From Arcobacter iocasae (GTDB lineage: Bacteria > Campylobacterota > Campylobacteria > Campylobacterales > Arcobacteraceae): 64,000 bases of DNA. The notes beneath the pieces were generated by a model. That model had not been told where the DNA came from. It ran no database searches and worked only from the letters and a program-made list of their open reading frames with translations. The DNA lies in NCBI RefSeq assembly GCF_042214795.1, contig NZ_CP090177.1:1674001-1738000 (forward strand). The letters are read 5' to 3'. Shown here in pieces: positions 25,085-33,553 of this stretch (positions are counted from its first letter, which is position 1; the number at the start of each line of letters is the position of its first letter). A program made the position numbers and the translations under genes.

Positions 25085-25160
25085 TGGTGGCGCGGGGCAG
25101 AATCGAACTGCCGACACAAGGATTTTCAGTCCTTTGCTCTACCGACTGAGCTACCGAGCC
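25085..25160 (-). tRNA. tRNA-Phe (GAA)
   Basis: A 76-nt cloverleaf with encoded CCA. D arm GCTC/GAGC, anticodon stem AAGGA/TCCTT with loop CTGAAAA (anticodon GAA) and T arm GGCAG-TTCGATT-CTGCC are all intact. The acceptor stem GGCTCGG/CCGCGCC pairs except at position 4-69, where a U faces a C. It lies 5 bp downstream of tRNA-Tyr on the same strand, so the two are cotranscribed. Confidence 0.93.
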
Positions 25161-25165
25161 ACTAG

Positions 25166-25250
25166 TGGTGGTGAGGGAAGGATTTGAACCTTCGAAGCCG
25201 TAGGCGGCGGATTTACAATCCGCAGGATTTGACCACTCTCCAACCTCACC
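25166..25250 (-). tRNA. tRNA-Tyr (GTA)
   Basis: An 85-nt class II tRNA with acceptor stem GGTGAGG/CCTCACC, encoded CCA, anticodon loop TTGTAAA (anticodon GTA), a long variable arm (about GCCTACGGCTTC) and T arm GAAGG-TTCGAAT-CCTTC. All stems pair well. It is first in a tRNA-Tyr/tRNA-Phe pair. Confidence 0.95.
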
Positions 25251-25315
25251 TTTTGTTTGAAGAGCGTAATAATATTCAAACAAAGATTAAAGTTATATGA
25301 AACTTGCACATAAAT

Positions 25316-25948
25316 TCAATCTTTTTTTGTATATTTTAACCATTGGCTTAAAAATTCATCTCTTTTTAGAATAATAGAACCTAAATCAATCTTGTATTGT
25401 AAACATGCATGACCTAAATTCCAAAATTCATAGTTCTCTTTTTGAAGCAATTGTGCTAAAAGAACTAATTGTAGTTTACCATAATTATTGTATTTTTTTT
25501 CTCTATTTGAAAAACCACTTAGACTTGTATACACTTTACCAATTTTGTATCCAATCTCACCTGCAATTAATGTAGAATCTTTTTTATCATATAATTCAAA
25601 AGTCAATAATTCAAAATTGTCATACTTATTTGAAAAGATATTTAAAAGCATATTTTTGTAATCTTCTGTTATCCATGAATCCTTGTGAAATTCATTTATT
25701 TTTTTTATGACTTCATTTAAATCATTATTTTTGACAAATAAATAAGTATCTTTTTTTAATAGCTTTTTTATTTTTTTGCTTATATGAAGATTTTTAAAGT
25801 ATAAAACGGCATATTCAAATTGAATTTCTGGAAGTAAATAGCTTCTATTGTTTGCTAAAGTGGCTGTAGTGCTAATAAAACCTGCTTTGGCTAACTTTAT
25901 ATATAAAGTTGGGGAAAACTGCTCACAGGCATAGTAATTCTCTTCCAT
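25316..25948 (-). CDS. Leucyl/phenylalanyl-tRNA-protein transferase (Aat)-like protein
   Basis: The C-terminal half of this 210-residue protein (LIAGEIGYKIGKVYTSLSGF, NNYGKLQLVLLAQLLQK, FWNLGHACLQYKIDLGSIILKRDEFL) follows the layout of Aat transferases: LVGGxYG, FxGESMFS, SK-AL, D-Q, H-SLGA, IPR-FL. The motifs are diverged, however (LSGFS for ESMFS, LGHACLQYKIDLG for the D-Q and HL-SLGA region). The N-terminal half is less alike. The GNAT-type transferase fold is therefore likely; true N-end-rule Leu/Phe transfer is not certain. It lies just upstream of the tRNA-Tyr/tRNA-Phe genes. Canonical Aat is about 230 residues. Confidence 0.6.
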   Translation of the reverse strand: MEENYYACEQFSPTLYIKLAKAGFISTTATLANNRSYLLPEIQFEYAVLYFKNLHISKKIKKLLKKDTYLFVKNNDLNEVIKKINEFHKDSWITEDYKNMLLNIFSNKYDNFELLTFELYDKKDSTLIAGEIGYKIGKVYTSLSGFSNREKKYNNYGKLQLVLLAQLLQKENYEFWNLGHACLQYKIDLGSIILKRDEFLSQWLKYTKKD

Positions 25949-26060
25949 ATTAGGATAAATTTGATTTTTTAATATTTGTTCATTGGAGATTATTTCCTCA
26001 TCTATTAGGTAAATAATAAAATCCTTTTATAAGAGTAAGGAGAAAGTTGAGTTCATCAGC

Positions 26061-26090
26061 TAAGACTTTTTTCTTAAGAAAGAAGTCTTA
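26061..26090 (-). terminator. Palindromic hairpin at the end of the flagellin gene
   Basis: A 15-bp near-perfect palindrome (TAAGACTT...AAGTCTTA) covers the flagellin stop codon and its last residues. There is no downstream T-run on the minus strand, so it may act mainly in mRNA stability. Confidence 0.45.
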
Positions 26091-26913
26091 ATACTGATTG
26101 TTGATTGATATTATTAGCTTGTGATTGTCCAAAAGAACCAATTTGAGCTAAAATATTTTGTTTAGAGAAACTTGATACTTCTTTAGCAAAATCTACATTT
26201 GAAATAGTAGATAGAGCTGAACTGTTATTTACAACTTGTGCTGACATTGAAGTATATGAAGATTCTAGTTGTTGTGCAGTAGAACCAATATCACTTCTAA
26301 AATCTTGAAGTTTCGTAGATGCTTGATCAATTGTATCTAAGAATGTTCTTGCATCATCAGCTGAAAATGTACCATCTTGCAAAAATCCATCCAAACCTAA
26401 ACCTTGAGTATTAGATTGAAGTGGATTGAGTGTTGTATTATCTTGAGAATCAGTACCTGTTTGAACATCAAAAGTATTACTTTCACCTTTATCATCTCGA
26501 CTATTTTGCAAAATAGAATTATCACCATAACTAGTACTTGAAGCAATGTTATCAAACTGTTCTAAAAGCTTACTAATATCATTTCTTATAATATTTCTTT
26601 GATCATCACTTGTGGTATCAGTTGCTGCTTGTAAAGTTTTTTCTCTAATTGTATTTAAAATATCTGATTGCTCACCTAGTGCACTATCTCCTATTTGTAA
26701 ATAAGATAAAGCACTATTGATATTTTGAACACCTTGCGTTAGTCCACTTTGTTCATAATTTAATTGTTCCGAAATAGCTAGAAGCGCAGGATCATCTGAT
26801 GCTTTTGTTAATTCTTTATTTGTTGCAATCTTTTCTAAAGGATTACTTGACCTGACTCCTTGAAGCTCTTCTGGTACATATAAATAATTGCTATAATCAT
26901 TTGATACAGTCAT
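26074..26913 (-). CDS. Flagellin
   Basis: The N-terminal D0/D1-like part of this 279-residue protein (LEKIATNKELTKASDDPALLAISEQL, NINSALSYLQIGDSALGEQSDILNTIREKTLQAA) and the C-terminal coiled coil (LSTISNVDFAKEVSSFSKQNILAQIGSF then SVLRLL) are flagellin. The short middle (about 140-190, TFDVQTGTDSQDNTTLNP) gives almost no D2/D3, typical of small Arcobacter flagellins. The first ~25 residues (SNDYSNYLYVPEEL) do not look like the usual MxFRINTN start. AAAGGAGA precedes the ATG. It stands alone, not in a flagellar operon. I could not find a convincing sigma-28 site. Confidence 0.9.
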   Translation of the reverse strand: MTVSNDYSNYLYVPEELQGVRSSNPLEKIATNKELTKASDDPALLAISEQLNYEQSGLTQGVQNINSALSYLQIGDSALGEQSDILNTIREKTLQAATDTTSDDQRNIIRNDISKLLEQFDNIASSTSYGDNSILQNSRDDKGESNTFDVQTGTDSQDNTTLNPLQSNTQGLGLDGFLQDGTFSADDARTFLDTIDQASTKLQDFRSDIGSTAQQLESSYTSMSAQVVNNSSALSTISNVDFAKEVSSFSKQNILAQIGSFGQSQANNINQQSVLRLLS

Positions 26914-27046
26914 TGAGTCTCCTTTCTTTGAGGTTTTATTTATTTTACAACTTCTAGCATTAAAGCAACTTTAAGGATTAATACTAATGTAATGTTTTGT
27001 TAACCTTTTGTTAACCTTTGGTTGTTTCCTAGTTAACTCAATAGTT

Positions 27047-27172
27047 ATATACTATCTTATAAGTAAATAGGAAGCGCGAACACTAGGCTTGTTTACTAAG
27101 ATTAAAGTTCTCCTTGAAATAAAATTAAATCAGTTAAAAAAGGCACTCTAAAGGGTTAGGTGCCTTTTTTTA
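27047..27172 (+). ncRNA. Candidate small RNA with promoter-like start and intrinsic terminator
   Basis: The 325-bp stretch between the flagellin ATG (26913) and truD (27239) holds no convincing protein gene. On the plus strand a TATACT (about 27047-27052) is followed by roughly 110 bases. These include AGTAAA...TTTACT pairing (27062-27067 with about 27092-27097), then a strong terminator (AGGCAC 27141-27146 / GTGCCT 27160-27165 plus a T7 run). That order is what an independent small RNA looks like. Upstream there is also a tandem TTTTGTTAACC repeat near 26996-27017. No known RNA family is recognised. Confidence 0.35.
27141..27172 (+). terminator. Intrinsic terminator upstream of truD
   Basis: A 6-bp GC-rich stem AGGCAC/GTGCCT, 13-base loop and seven T residues, flanked on the left by six A residues. 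It lies 70 bp before truD and must end a transcript that starts in the preceding non-coding region, or act in the minus direction after an antisense RNA. Confidence 0.7.
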
Positions 27173-27238
27173 TGCCTAAAATCTTTTTAAATCAATAATA
27201 ATTTGGGTATTATGTCAAAATTATTAAAAAGGTTAGAG

Positions 27239-28237
27239 ATGAAAAGAGTTTTTTTACAAAATTATAAACCCCTAGAATTTAAGTTCTATCAAAACAAAGA
27301 TGATTTTATTGTTACAGAAAATCCAATAAAGTTTACAAATAGAGGTAATTTTATAATTTTAAAAATAGAAAAAGAGAGATTAGGAACTTGGGATTTAATT
27401 GACTCACTTGCTAGAAATTTAAATATATATGATAATGAAATAGGCTATGCTGGATTAAAAGATAAAAATGCAACTACTACTCAACACATCTCAATACCTA
27501 GAAAATATGCAAAAGATATAAAAAAATTCAAACATCCAAAAATAAAAATATTAGAGACTTATTTACACAGTACAAAATTAAATATTGGTGATTTGATTGG
27601 GAATTCATTTGAAATAAATCTTCATGAAGTTGAATCTTGTGATGTGGGTGTTATAGAAAAAAGATTACACGAACTTGGGAAAAATGGTATGCCAAACTTT
27701 TTTGGTTATCAAAGATTTGGTAAAGATGTAAAAGAAAACCTTGAAAAAGCAAATAAAATTATTTATGGTGATTTGAAAATTAGAGATAGAAAATTGGAAA
27801 AAATGTTAATCTCTATTTATCAAAGTGATTTATTTAATAAATGGCTTGCCAAAAGAGTTGAAATGTCTGATGGAAAATTTAAACTACTTGATGGTGAAGT
27901 TATGAAATCACTTGATGACTTGAAGTTCTTTACTCCAAATAAAATAAATGAAAAGATAATAAAAGACTTTGAAGAAAAAAAAATAGTTCCTACTGGGCTT
28001 TTATGTGGAAGAGAAGTTTATAGAGCAAGAAACGAAGCACAGCTTATTGAAAAAGAATTTGATGATACTTATATTCAAGAAAAAGGTTTAAGAAGAGATG
28101 CTATTATATTTCCAAAAGATATTTTTGTAAACTATGATGTTGAAAATAAAAAGTGTAAACTAAAATTCACACTTCCAAAAGCTTCATATGCTACAGTTGT
28201 AGTTGAGAATATAGCAAATCAAAACCTAAGAGTTTAG
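27239..28237 (+). CDS. truD: tRNA pseudouridine(13) synthase
   Basis: A 332-residue TruD enzyme: IGYAGLKDKNATTTQHISIP carries the catalytic Asp, GMPNFFGYQRFG is the family hallmark, and LPKASYATVVVENI is the usual C-terminus. It modifies U13 in some tRNAs (notably tRNA-Glu). I chose ATG 27239 because AAAGG sits six bases upstream; ATG 27212 and TTG 27203 are in-frame alternatives. Its end overlaps the converging kinase gene by 12 bp. Confidence 0.93.
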   Translation: MKRVFLQNYKPLEFKFYQNKDDFIVTENPIKFTNRGNFIILKIEKERLGTWDLIDSLARNLNIYDNEIGYAGLKDKNATTTQHISIPRKYAKDIKKFKHPKIKILETYLHSTKLNIGDLIGNSFEINLHEVESCDVGVIEKRLHELGKNGMPNFFGYQRFGKDVKENLEKANKIIYGDLKIRDRKLEKMLISIYQSDLFNKWLAKRVEMSDGKFKLLDGEVMKSLDDLKFFTPNKINEKIIKDFEEKKIVPTGLLCGREVYRARNEAQLIEKEFDDTYIQEKGLRRDAIIFPKDIFVNYDVENKKCKLKFTLPKASYATVVVENIANQNLRV

Positions 28238-30343
28238 ATTAGTTGGTATTTTTATTTTAAAGTTTGCTCCAAAGTATTCTTTTTCTTTATAAAAAAAGTT
28301 TATATTTTGAACACTAATTTCACCATCAAAATGTTTTGTGATAATTTGTTCACTCATATAAAGACCAATACCTGTTCCTTGGGATTTGTGTTTAGTTGTA
28401 AAATAAGGTTCAAATACTTTTTCTATATCTGATTCATTTATCCCTCCTGCATTATCTAAAATAGAAAATATTATATTTTTGTCAACTTTTTTTATCTCTA
28501 TTTTTATTAGTTTATTAGTATTTCTTGCTGTGTTTAGAGCATCTTTAGCATTACTAAGAAAATTCAGTAGTACTTGAATCAATTCATTTTTATATCCAAG
28601 AATTTCACAATCTTCATATAATGTAACTATTTCAATATCTGTATTTTTAATATTAGCTAATTTTATTGAAGTATTTAACAGTGTAGAAAGTGTAAATCTT
28701 TCTTTATTTTTACTTTGTTTAAAAAAGTCTCTAAAGTCATCAATTGTTTGTGAAAGGTAAGTTGCAGCTCTTACTATTAAGTCAACAGAGTCATAAAAGA
28801 ATTCATCATCTAAGTCTCCAAATTCTTTTTTTATTTTTGCTCCACTTGCAGCTGTTGTTATAGTTGAGAGTGGTTGTCTCCATTGGTGTGCAATATTTTC
28901 AAGCATTTCACCCATTGATGCCATTTTTGCTTGCTGGTAAAATAGTTTTTGCTTTTTATTAAATTCATTTTTTTCTTTTAATTCTTCTGTTATATCTCTA
29001 ATAATAGAATATACAAAAGTTTTTTTATCTATTTGTATTGCAGAAGCATATATTTCCACATCTTTTACTTTTCCACTTGATAAAATATTTTTTGAAATAA
29101 AGATATTTTGTTTATTTTCTAATATGCTCATGAACTCTTTTTTTTGATTCTCTACTGTAGACATTGATATATCATCTGCTTTTAATTTCAAAAAATCTGC
29201 TCTTTTATATCCATAAAAATTAATTGCAGCAGCATTAATATCAATTATATTTAGTGTTATTGGATCATATATAATTTTTATTGCTTTTGAACCTTCAAAA
29301 ATCTGATGATATTTTTTTGTTAATTCATTTAATTCTTGAGTTCTTTTTTTAACATTTTTTTCTAATTCAGATGTATATTTTGATTTATTATAAAAATGTA
29401 TTGAAGTAAAAATAGCAATCATTGCAAAGGCTAAAAGAATACCAATAAATTTGATAAATTTATCAAACTCATAAATATCATTTAATTCTATTTCTTTTTT
29501 TTGTTTAAATATTATGAAATATCCGATATTTGATTCTTCTAAATTTTTTAGTGTAAAGGTAGTAACTATATGTTCATCTATCAATTTATATTTTTTTATT
29601 GATAAAAATTCATCAATATTTTCTTTTATGAGTTTCTTTAGTTCATTTTTAGCATCAAGATTTGCTACATAATAATCACCTATAAAATCTTTTGTAAAAG
29701 GTTTTTTAATTTGATCTTTAAATTTTTTATCTGCAAGAATAACTAAATCTATTCCTTTATTTTTAAACTCTTCAGCAATAGAATTCATTTTTGTAATTAC
29801 TTCAACTAAACCTAAAAACTTATCTCCATCATAAATTGGAACAATATTTTTAAAAGTTATGTCAAATATACCTACACTTATTATTGATACAATTTTTGGA
29901 TTTTTAAGTAGAGGTGGTAATTCTTTTCTTATTATTGCAACATTATCATCTTTTTTGCTTGTCCAGCTTCTATATTTACTTATTCCATCTTTATTTATTA
30001 AATGTATCCATAGGTTTTTAAAATTACTATATTTTTTAATTTTTTCGGATACAACATTTAAATTAGCATCTGGAACTTGTTCATTTTTTAGGAATTTTTT
30101 GAAGTTGTCATCTTCTGATAATGTTAATGCAACATTAAAAGTTGAGTTCTTTTTATTAAATATTGATTCTTCAATTTGACTTTTTAAATTATCTGATGTT
30201 TGTATATATTTATTTTCAGTCAAGCCTTCTATTTTTTTTGATAGAAAATGATTAACAGTTACAAAGGCAGAAATTATAAGTATAATTAATAAAATTATAT
30301 AAATTGGCTTTGTAGAAGATTGCACTAGAATTCCTATTTTCAT
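28226..30343 (-). CDS. Membrane sensor histidine kinase (Cache-like sensor, PAS, HQWRQPL-type HisKA)
   Basis: A 705-residue kinase with membrane helices at about 14-32 and 298-316. They bracket a ~260-residue periplasmic domain with LWIHLINKDGISKYRSW, typical of the double-Cache (dCache) group. A coiled coil, one PAS domain (about 340-452), HisKA with His486 in NIAHQWRQPLST and an HATPase (GTGIGLYMSEQIITKHF) follow. No response regulator lies next to it, so it is an orphan kinase here. Kinases with the HQWRQPL motif are abundant in Campylobacterota. The ligand is unknown. Confidence 0.88.
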   Translation of the reverse strand: MKIGILVQSSTKPIYIILLIILIISAFVTVNHFLSKKIEGLTENKYIQTSDNLKSQIEESIFNKKNSTFNVALTLSEDDNFKKFLKNEQVPDANLNVVSEKIKKYSNFKNLWIHLINKDGISKYRSWTSKKDDNVAIIRKELPPLLKNPKIVSIISVGIFDITFKNIVPIYDGDKFLGLVEVITKMNSIAEEFKNKGIDLVILADKKFKDQIKKPFTKDFIGDYYVANLDAKNELKKLIKENIDEFLSIKKYKLIDEHIVTTFTLKNLEESNIGYFIIFKQKKEIELNDIYEFDKFIKFIGILLAFAMIAIFTSIHFYNKSKYTSELEKNVKKRTQELNELTKKYHQIFEGSKAIKIIYDPITLNIIDINAAAINFYGYKRADFLKLKADDISMSTVENQKKEFMSILENKQNIFISKNILSSGKVKDVEIYASAIQIDKKTFVYSIIRDITEELKEKNEFNKKQKLFYQQAKMASMGEMLENIAHQWRQPLSTITTAASGAKIKKEFGDLDDEFFYDSVDLIVRAATYLSQTIDDFRDFFKQSKNKERFTLSTLLNTSIKLANIKNTDIEIVTLYEDCEILGYKNELIQVLLNFLSNAKDALNTARNTNKLIKIEIKKVDKNIIFSILDNAGGINESDIEKVFEPYFTTKHKSQGTGIGLYMSEQIITKHFDGEISVQNINFFYKEKEYFGANFKIKIPTNLNS

Positions 30344-30560
30344 ATTAATTGTCTAACAATTTTATTAGTTAAATTTATATATTAAGTAATCAATTATACT
30401 CTATTAATATTAAAATATGAAGTAATAAAATTATATTTTAATATAAGTAAAGTATTTATTATGATAGTTGTAAGAATATTTTAAATTTTAATGAATCAGA
30501 TTTTATACAAATAAGAGAGCTTAGAAGAGATATTAAATGTTTAAACTAAAGTAGAATTTT

Positions 30561-31532
30561 CTACTTTAATTTAACATATTCGTCATTGATATACATAGTA
30601 TCACCAAAAACTATTACTTTATCTTCTTCATCAAAAGAGAAATCATATATTTTGTCAGTTTTAAAATCATTAGAAATATTTATCATATATCCTTGAGATT
30701 CTAAAGCATATAATGAATCACCATATGCCAAGGCATAAATTTTAGCAAATTTATATTTTTTTCTATTCATAACATTTAATGAAATATCAGTCTTAATGAT
30801 TTGACCATCAATTGTTGCTAAATAAATATCGTTCCCATGGGCAATAATATCACTCAAGTTATATTGTTTGATATTTAAAACACCATCTCCAACAGAGATA
30901 ACTTTTTTTGAAGTTGCAGCTATAAGAGTATCATTTACAACATTTAAATAAATGATATTGTTAAATTGACTATCTGCATCAACGATGATATTTCTAACTA
31001 CTTTGTAGTTTTGTGCAGATACAACTAAAATCTTACCATCTAAAGTTGGAAATAAAATAAGATTTTGCATGAAATAAGGAGCTGCAATTCTTGTATCATT
31101 TGCTAAAGATTTTGTTAAATACTCTTTAAAAATGATTTTTCCATCTCTTAAGTCATAAGCCATAATTGAGTTATCACTATTTACAATTGCTAAGATATCA
31201 TCTTTAAGTGATGCTGCAACAACAGCTGTATTTGTAACAATTTCTTTTTTATCAACATAAATTTTATCTTTTATATTTGTTGAAAGTACTTTTCCCTCAC
31301 TTAGGTTTAAAAATTGAAAACCTTCAGGTATCTTTATACTTGAAACACCTTGTGCACTAATAAATTGTCCATTATCCAAAGTTGCACCATCTCTGTTAAA
31401 TGAGACAATATCTGAATCAATAGATTTAGTACTTTTATTAAATGACAAACTATCTTCTGGTTCAAAATATTGTTTTTTAGAACAAGCAGTAAATAAAATG
31501 ATTGCTGAAATCAAAATTAATAAATGTCTCAT
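30561..31532 (-). CDS. BamB-like beta-propeller lipoprotein
   Basis: The signal peptide of this 323-residue protein ends in a lipobox (ILFTAC, lipidated Cys at about 17). The rest is built of short beta-blade repeats (for example DLRDGKIIFKEYL, DGKILVVSAQNYKVV, DGQIIKTDISLNVM) as in PQQ-like propellers. The gene follows a YfgM-like gene by 9 bp, the same partnership as yfgM-bamB in E. coli, so a role in outer membrane protein assembly is likely. Sequence similarity to BamB itself is low and the length (323 vs about 390) is short, so the call rests on structure style and context. Confidence 0.65.
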   Translation of the reverse strand: MRHLLILISAIILFTACSKKQYFEPEDSLSFNKSTKSIDSDIVSFNRDGATLDNGQFISAQGVSSIKIPEGFQFLNLSEGKVLSTNIKDKIYVDKKEIVTNTAVVAASLKDDILAIVNSDNSIMAYDLRDGKIIFKEYLTKSLANDTRIAAPYFMQNLILFPTLDGKILVVSAQNYKVVRNIIVDADSQFNNIIYLNVVNDTLIAATSKKVISVGDGVLNIKQYNLSDIIAHGNDIYLATIDGQIIKTDISLNVMNRKKYKFAKIYALAYGDSLYALESQGYMINISNDFKTDKIYDFSFDEEDKVIVFGDTMYINDEYVKLK

Positions 31533-31541
31533 TATATACCT

Positions 31542-32120
31542 TTATTTTGTGATTAAGTAATGATTTAATAAAGCAACTAAATCTTTAACTTGTGATGTTT
31601 CAGGAATCAGTTTTAAAGCATCTTTTGACTCTTTATATTTCCCATTTTCTGCCAAAATTAGGGCTTTATTAAATATAGCAAACTCTTTTAATAAAAAATC
31701 ATTTTCCATTGAAAGGTCACCTAATTTATTTGCATTTTGCTCTTTCATCGCTTTTTCATATGCATATAGTTCTTTAAAAAACTTAGCATTGATAGAGATA
31801 TCTTTTTTGCTATTTCTTTGACTATATAGTATTATGTCATATAGATTTACATTAAGACCTTTTAGAGTTTCTAATGCTTTTTCATCATTTGGATTTTTCA
31901 ATAATTCTTGAAAAACAATGTTTGCTTTTATCTTATTTTGTTCTTTAAAATATGAAGTAAGATACATAGCTACTAATGCAAGTACAATTAGTACAACAGC
32001 CGATATAATTATAAGTTTATATTTTTTGAAAATTCTTTCAACTCTAACAAAGCTTTCTAGGAATTTTTCTTCACTATTAAGCCCTTCTTTTACGAAATCC
32101 ATATTGTCTTTTAAACTCAT
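31542..32120 (-). CDS. YfgM-like membrane-anchored TPR-type protein
   Basis: This 192-residue protein has a cytoplasmic N-terminus, one membrane helix (about 35-56, LIIISAVVLIVLALVAMYL) and a periplasmic helical region with tetratricopeptide-like pairs (LKNPNDEKALETLKGL, AIFNKALILAENGKYKESKDALKLI). That topology is the YfgM/AncA type, a periplasmic chaperone partner of the Sec translocon. It lies just upstream of the BamB-like lipoprotein in one operon and divergent from ctpA. Confidence 0.65.
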   Translation of the reverse strand: MSLKDNMDFVKEGLNSEEKFLESFVRVERIFKKYKLIIISAVVLIVLALVAMYLTSYFKEQNKIKANIVFQELLKNPNDEKALETLKGLNVNLYDIILYSQRNSKKDISINAKFFKELYAYEKAMKEQNANKLGDLSMENDFLLKEFAIFNKALILAENGKYKESKDALKLIPETSQVKDLVALLNHYLITK

Positions 32121-32194
32121 TGATTAACCTTATAAAAAATTAGTTATAAGTGTACAAAAATTTTCATAAAATCTTACTTTTATAAAAACTTCTA

Positions 32195-32200
32195 TATAAT
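32195..32200 (+). promoter_or_regulatory. Probable -10 box (TATAAT) of the ctpA-purC unit
   Basis: A perfect TATAAT 29 bp before the ctpA ATG. No clear -35 is present. It would start the ctpA-purC transcript. Confidence 0.55.
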
Positions 32201-32228
32201 ACAAACCTATTAAAGCACTGGGGTTAAA

Positions 32229-33527
32229 ATGAATAAGTTTATATTATCAATTATAGTTTTAGTTATTTCACTAAATTTTTTACACGCTGAAGAAAAAGTA
32301 GATAAAAAAGAAGAACAAAGTAGATTTGAATCATTGTCTAAATTAACAAATGTTATTGGCACTGTTGAGAAATACTATGTGGATGATTTGAAATTACAAG
32401 AAATCGTAAATAAGGCATTAAAAGGTTTAATGCAAGAATTGGATGCACATTCAACATATATGGATAAAAAGTATTTCAAAGAGATGCAAATCCAAACTGA
32501 TGGTGAATTTGGCGGATTAGGAATTACTGTTGGAATGAGAGATGGAGCATTGACTGTTATCTCACCAATTGATGGAACACCTGCATATGAAGCTGGAGTT
32601 AAATCAGAAGACATTATTTTAAAAATTGATGACAAGTCAACTCTAAATATGAGTTTAGATGAAGCTGTTGGTCTAATGAGAGGAAAACCTAAGACATCAA
32701 TAACATTGACTGTTGTTAGAAAAGCTGAGAGAAAACCTTTAGAAATAAAGATTGTAAGAGATATTATTAAAATAGAATCTGTAAAAGCAAAAACTATTGG
32801 AAAAGATATTTTATACTTAAGAGTTACAAGTTTTGACAAAAATGTTGTAGATGGATTAACAAAGGCAATCAAAGATGCAAAAGGTACTAAAGGAATTATT
32901 TTAGACTTAAGAAATAATCCAGGTGGATTATTGACACAAGCAATAGGAACAACTGATTTATTTGTAGACAAAGGAATAATTGTTTCTCAAAAAGGTAGAG
33001 ATGTTTCAAGTGAAGAAACTTTTAATGCAAACTACTCAAAAACATTGACAAGAGTACCTTTAATTGTTCTAGTAAATGGTGGTAGTGCATCTGCTTCAGA
33101 AATCGTAAGTGGTGCTTTACAAGATCATAAAAGAGCAATTTTAGTTGGACAAAAAACTTTTGGAAAAGGTTCAGTTCAAGTTGTATTACCAATTACTGCT
33201 GATAAAAGCGAAGCTATTAAATTAACTATTGCAAAATATTACTTACCAAGTGGTAGAACAATTCAAGCTACAGGTATTACTCCTGATGTAATGGCATATC
33301 CTGGAGAAGCTGTAAAAGCACCTGATATGGATTTTATGATAAAAGAAGCTGATTTGAAAAAACACTTAAAAAGTGAATTAGAAAAAGTTGATGGAAAAGA
33401 AAAAGAAGTTAAAAAAGAAGTTAAAAAAGATGATAAAAAAATCATCACAGATGAAGATGTATTTAAAGACAATCAGTTAAAAACTGGTGTTGATATATTA
33501 AGAAGTTTAATAATTACTAATAAATAG
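32229..33527 (+). CDS. ctpA: C-terminal processing serine protease (S41 family)
   Basis: A 432-residue exported protease with a signal peptide (first ~20 residues, ending HAEE) and an N-terminal helical part. The PDZ domain (about 85-165, GEFGGLGITVGMRDGALTVISPIDG) is followed by the protease core with the nucleophile Ser in NGGSASASEIVSGAL and the Lys in QKTFGKGSVQ. The Lys-rich tail (about 385-410) is a low-complexity KE/KK stretch. It should trim periplasmic proteins at their C-termini. In C. jejuni the same protease gene precedes purC-purS-purQ, as here. Confidence 0.95.
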   Translation: MNKFILSIIVLVISLNFLHAEEKVDKKEEQSRFESLSKLTNVIGTVEKYYVDDLKLQEIVNKALKGLMQELDAHSTYMDKKYFKEMQIQTDGEFGGLGITVGMRDGALTVISPIDGTPAYEAGVKSEDIILKIDDKSTLNMSLDEAVGLMRGKPKTSITLTVVRKAERKPLEIKIVRDIIKIESVKAKTIGKDILYLRVTSFDKNVVDGLTKAIKDAKGTKGIILDLRNNPGGLLTQAIGTTDLFVDKGIIVSQKGRDVSSEETFNANYSKTLTRVPLIVLVNGGSASASEIVSGALQDHKRAILVGQKTFGKGSVQVVLPITADKSEAIKLTIAKYYLPSGRTIQATGITPDVMAYPGEAVKAPDMDFMIKEADLKKHLKSELEKVDGKEKEVKKEVKKDDKKIITDEDVFKDNQLKTGVDILRSLIITNK

Positions 33528-33553
33528 AAATGAAAATAAGTAAAGGAAAGTAA

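Noticed and set aside
26914..27000. Sigma-28 promoter for flagellin on the minus strand
   Set aside because: A TAAAGTTG-like -35 can be seen, but no matching -10 lies at the right distance.
27047..27172. SRP RNA, tmRNA or 6S RNA as identity of the candidate small RNA
   Set aside because: I found no SRP GGAAGCAGCA-type loop, no tRNA-like end and no long open-bubble hairpin; left as an unnamed candidate.
32375..32971. 198-codon open frame on the minus strand inside ctpA
   Set aside because: It lies fully antisense to a clear S41 protease with all motifs; its residues (Ser/Ile/Phe-rich) are what the opposite strand of AT-rich coding DNA gives.
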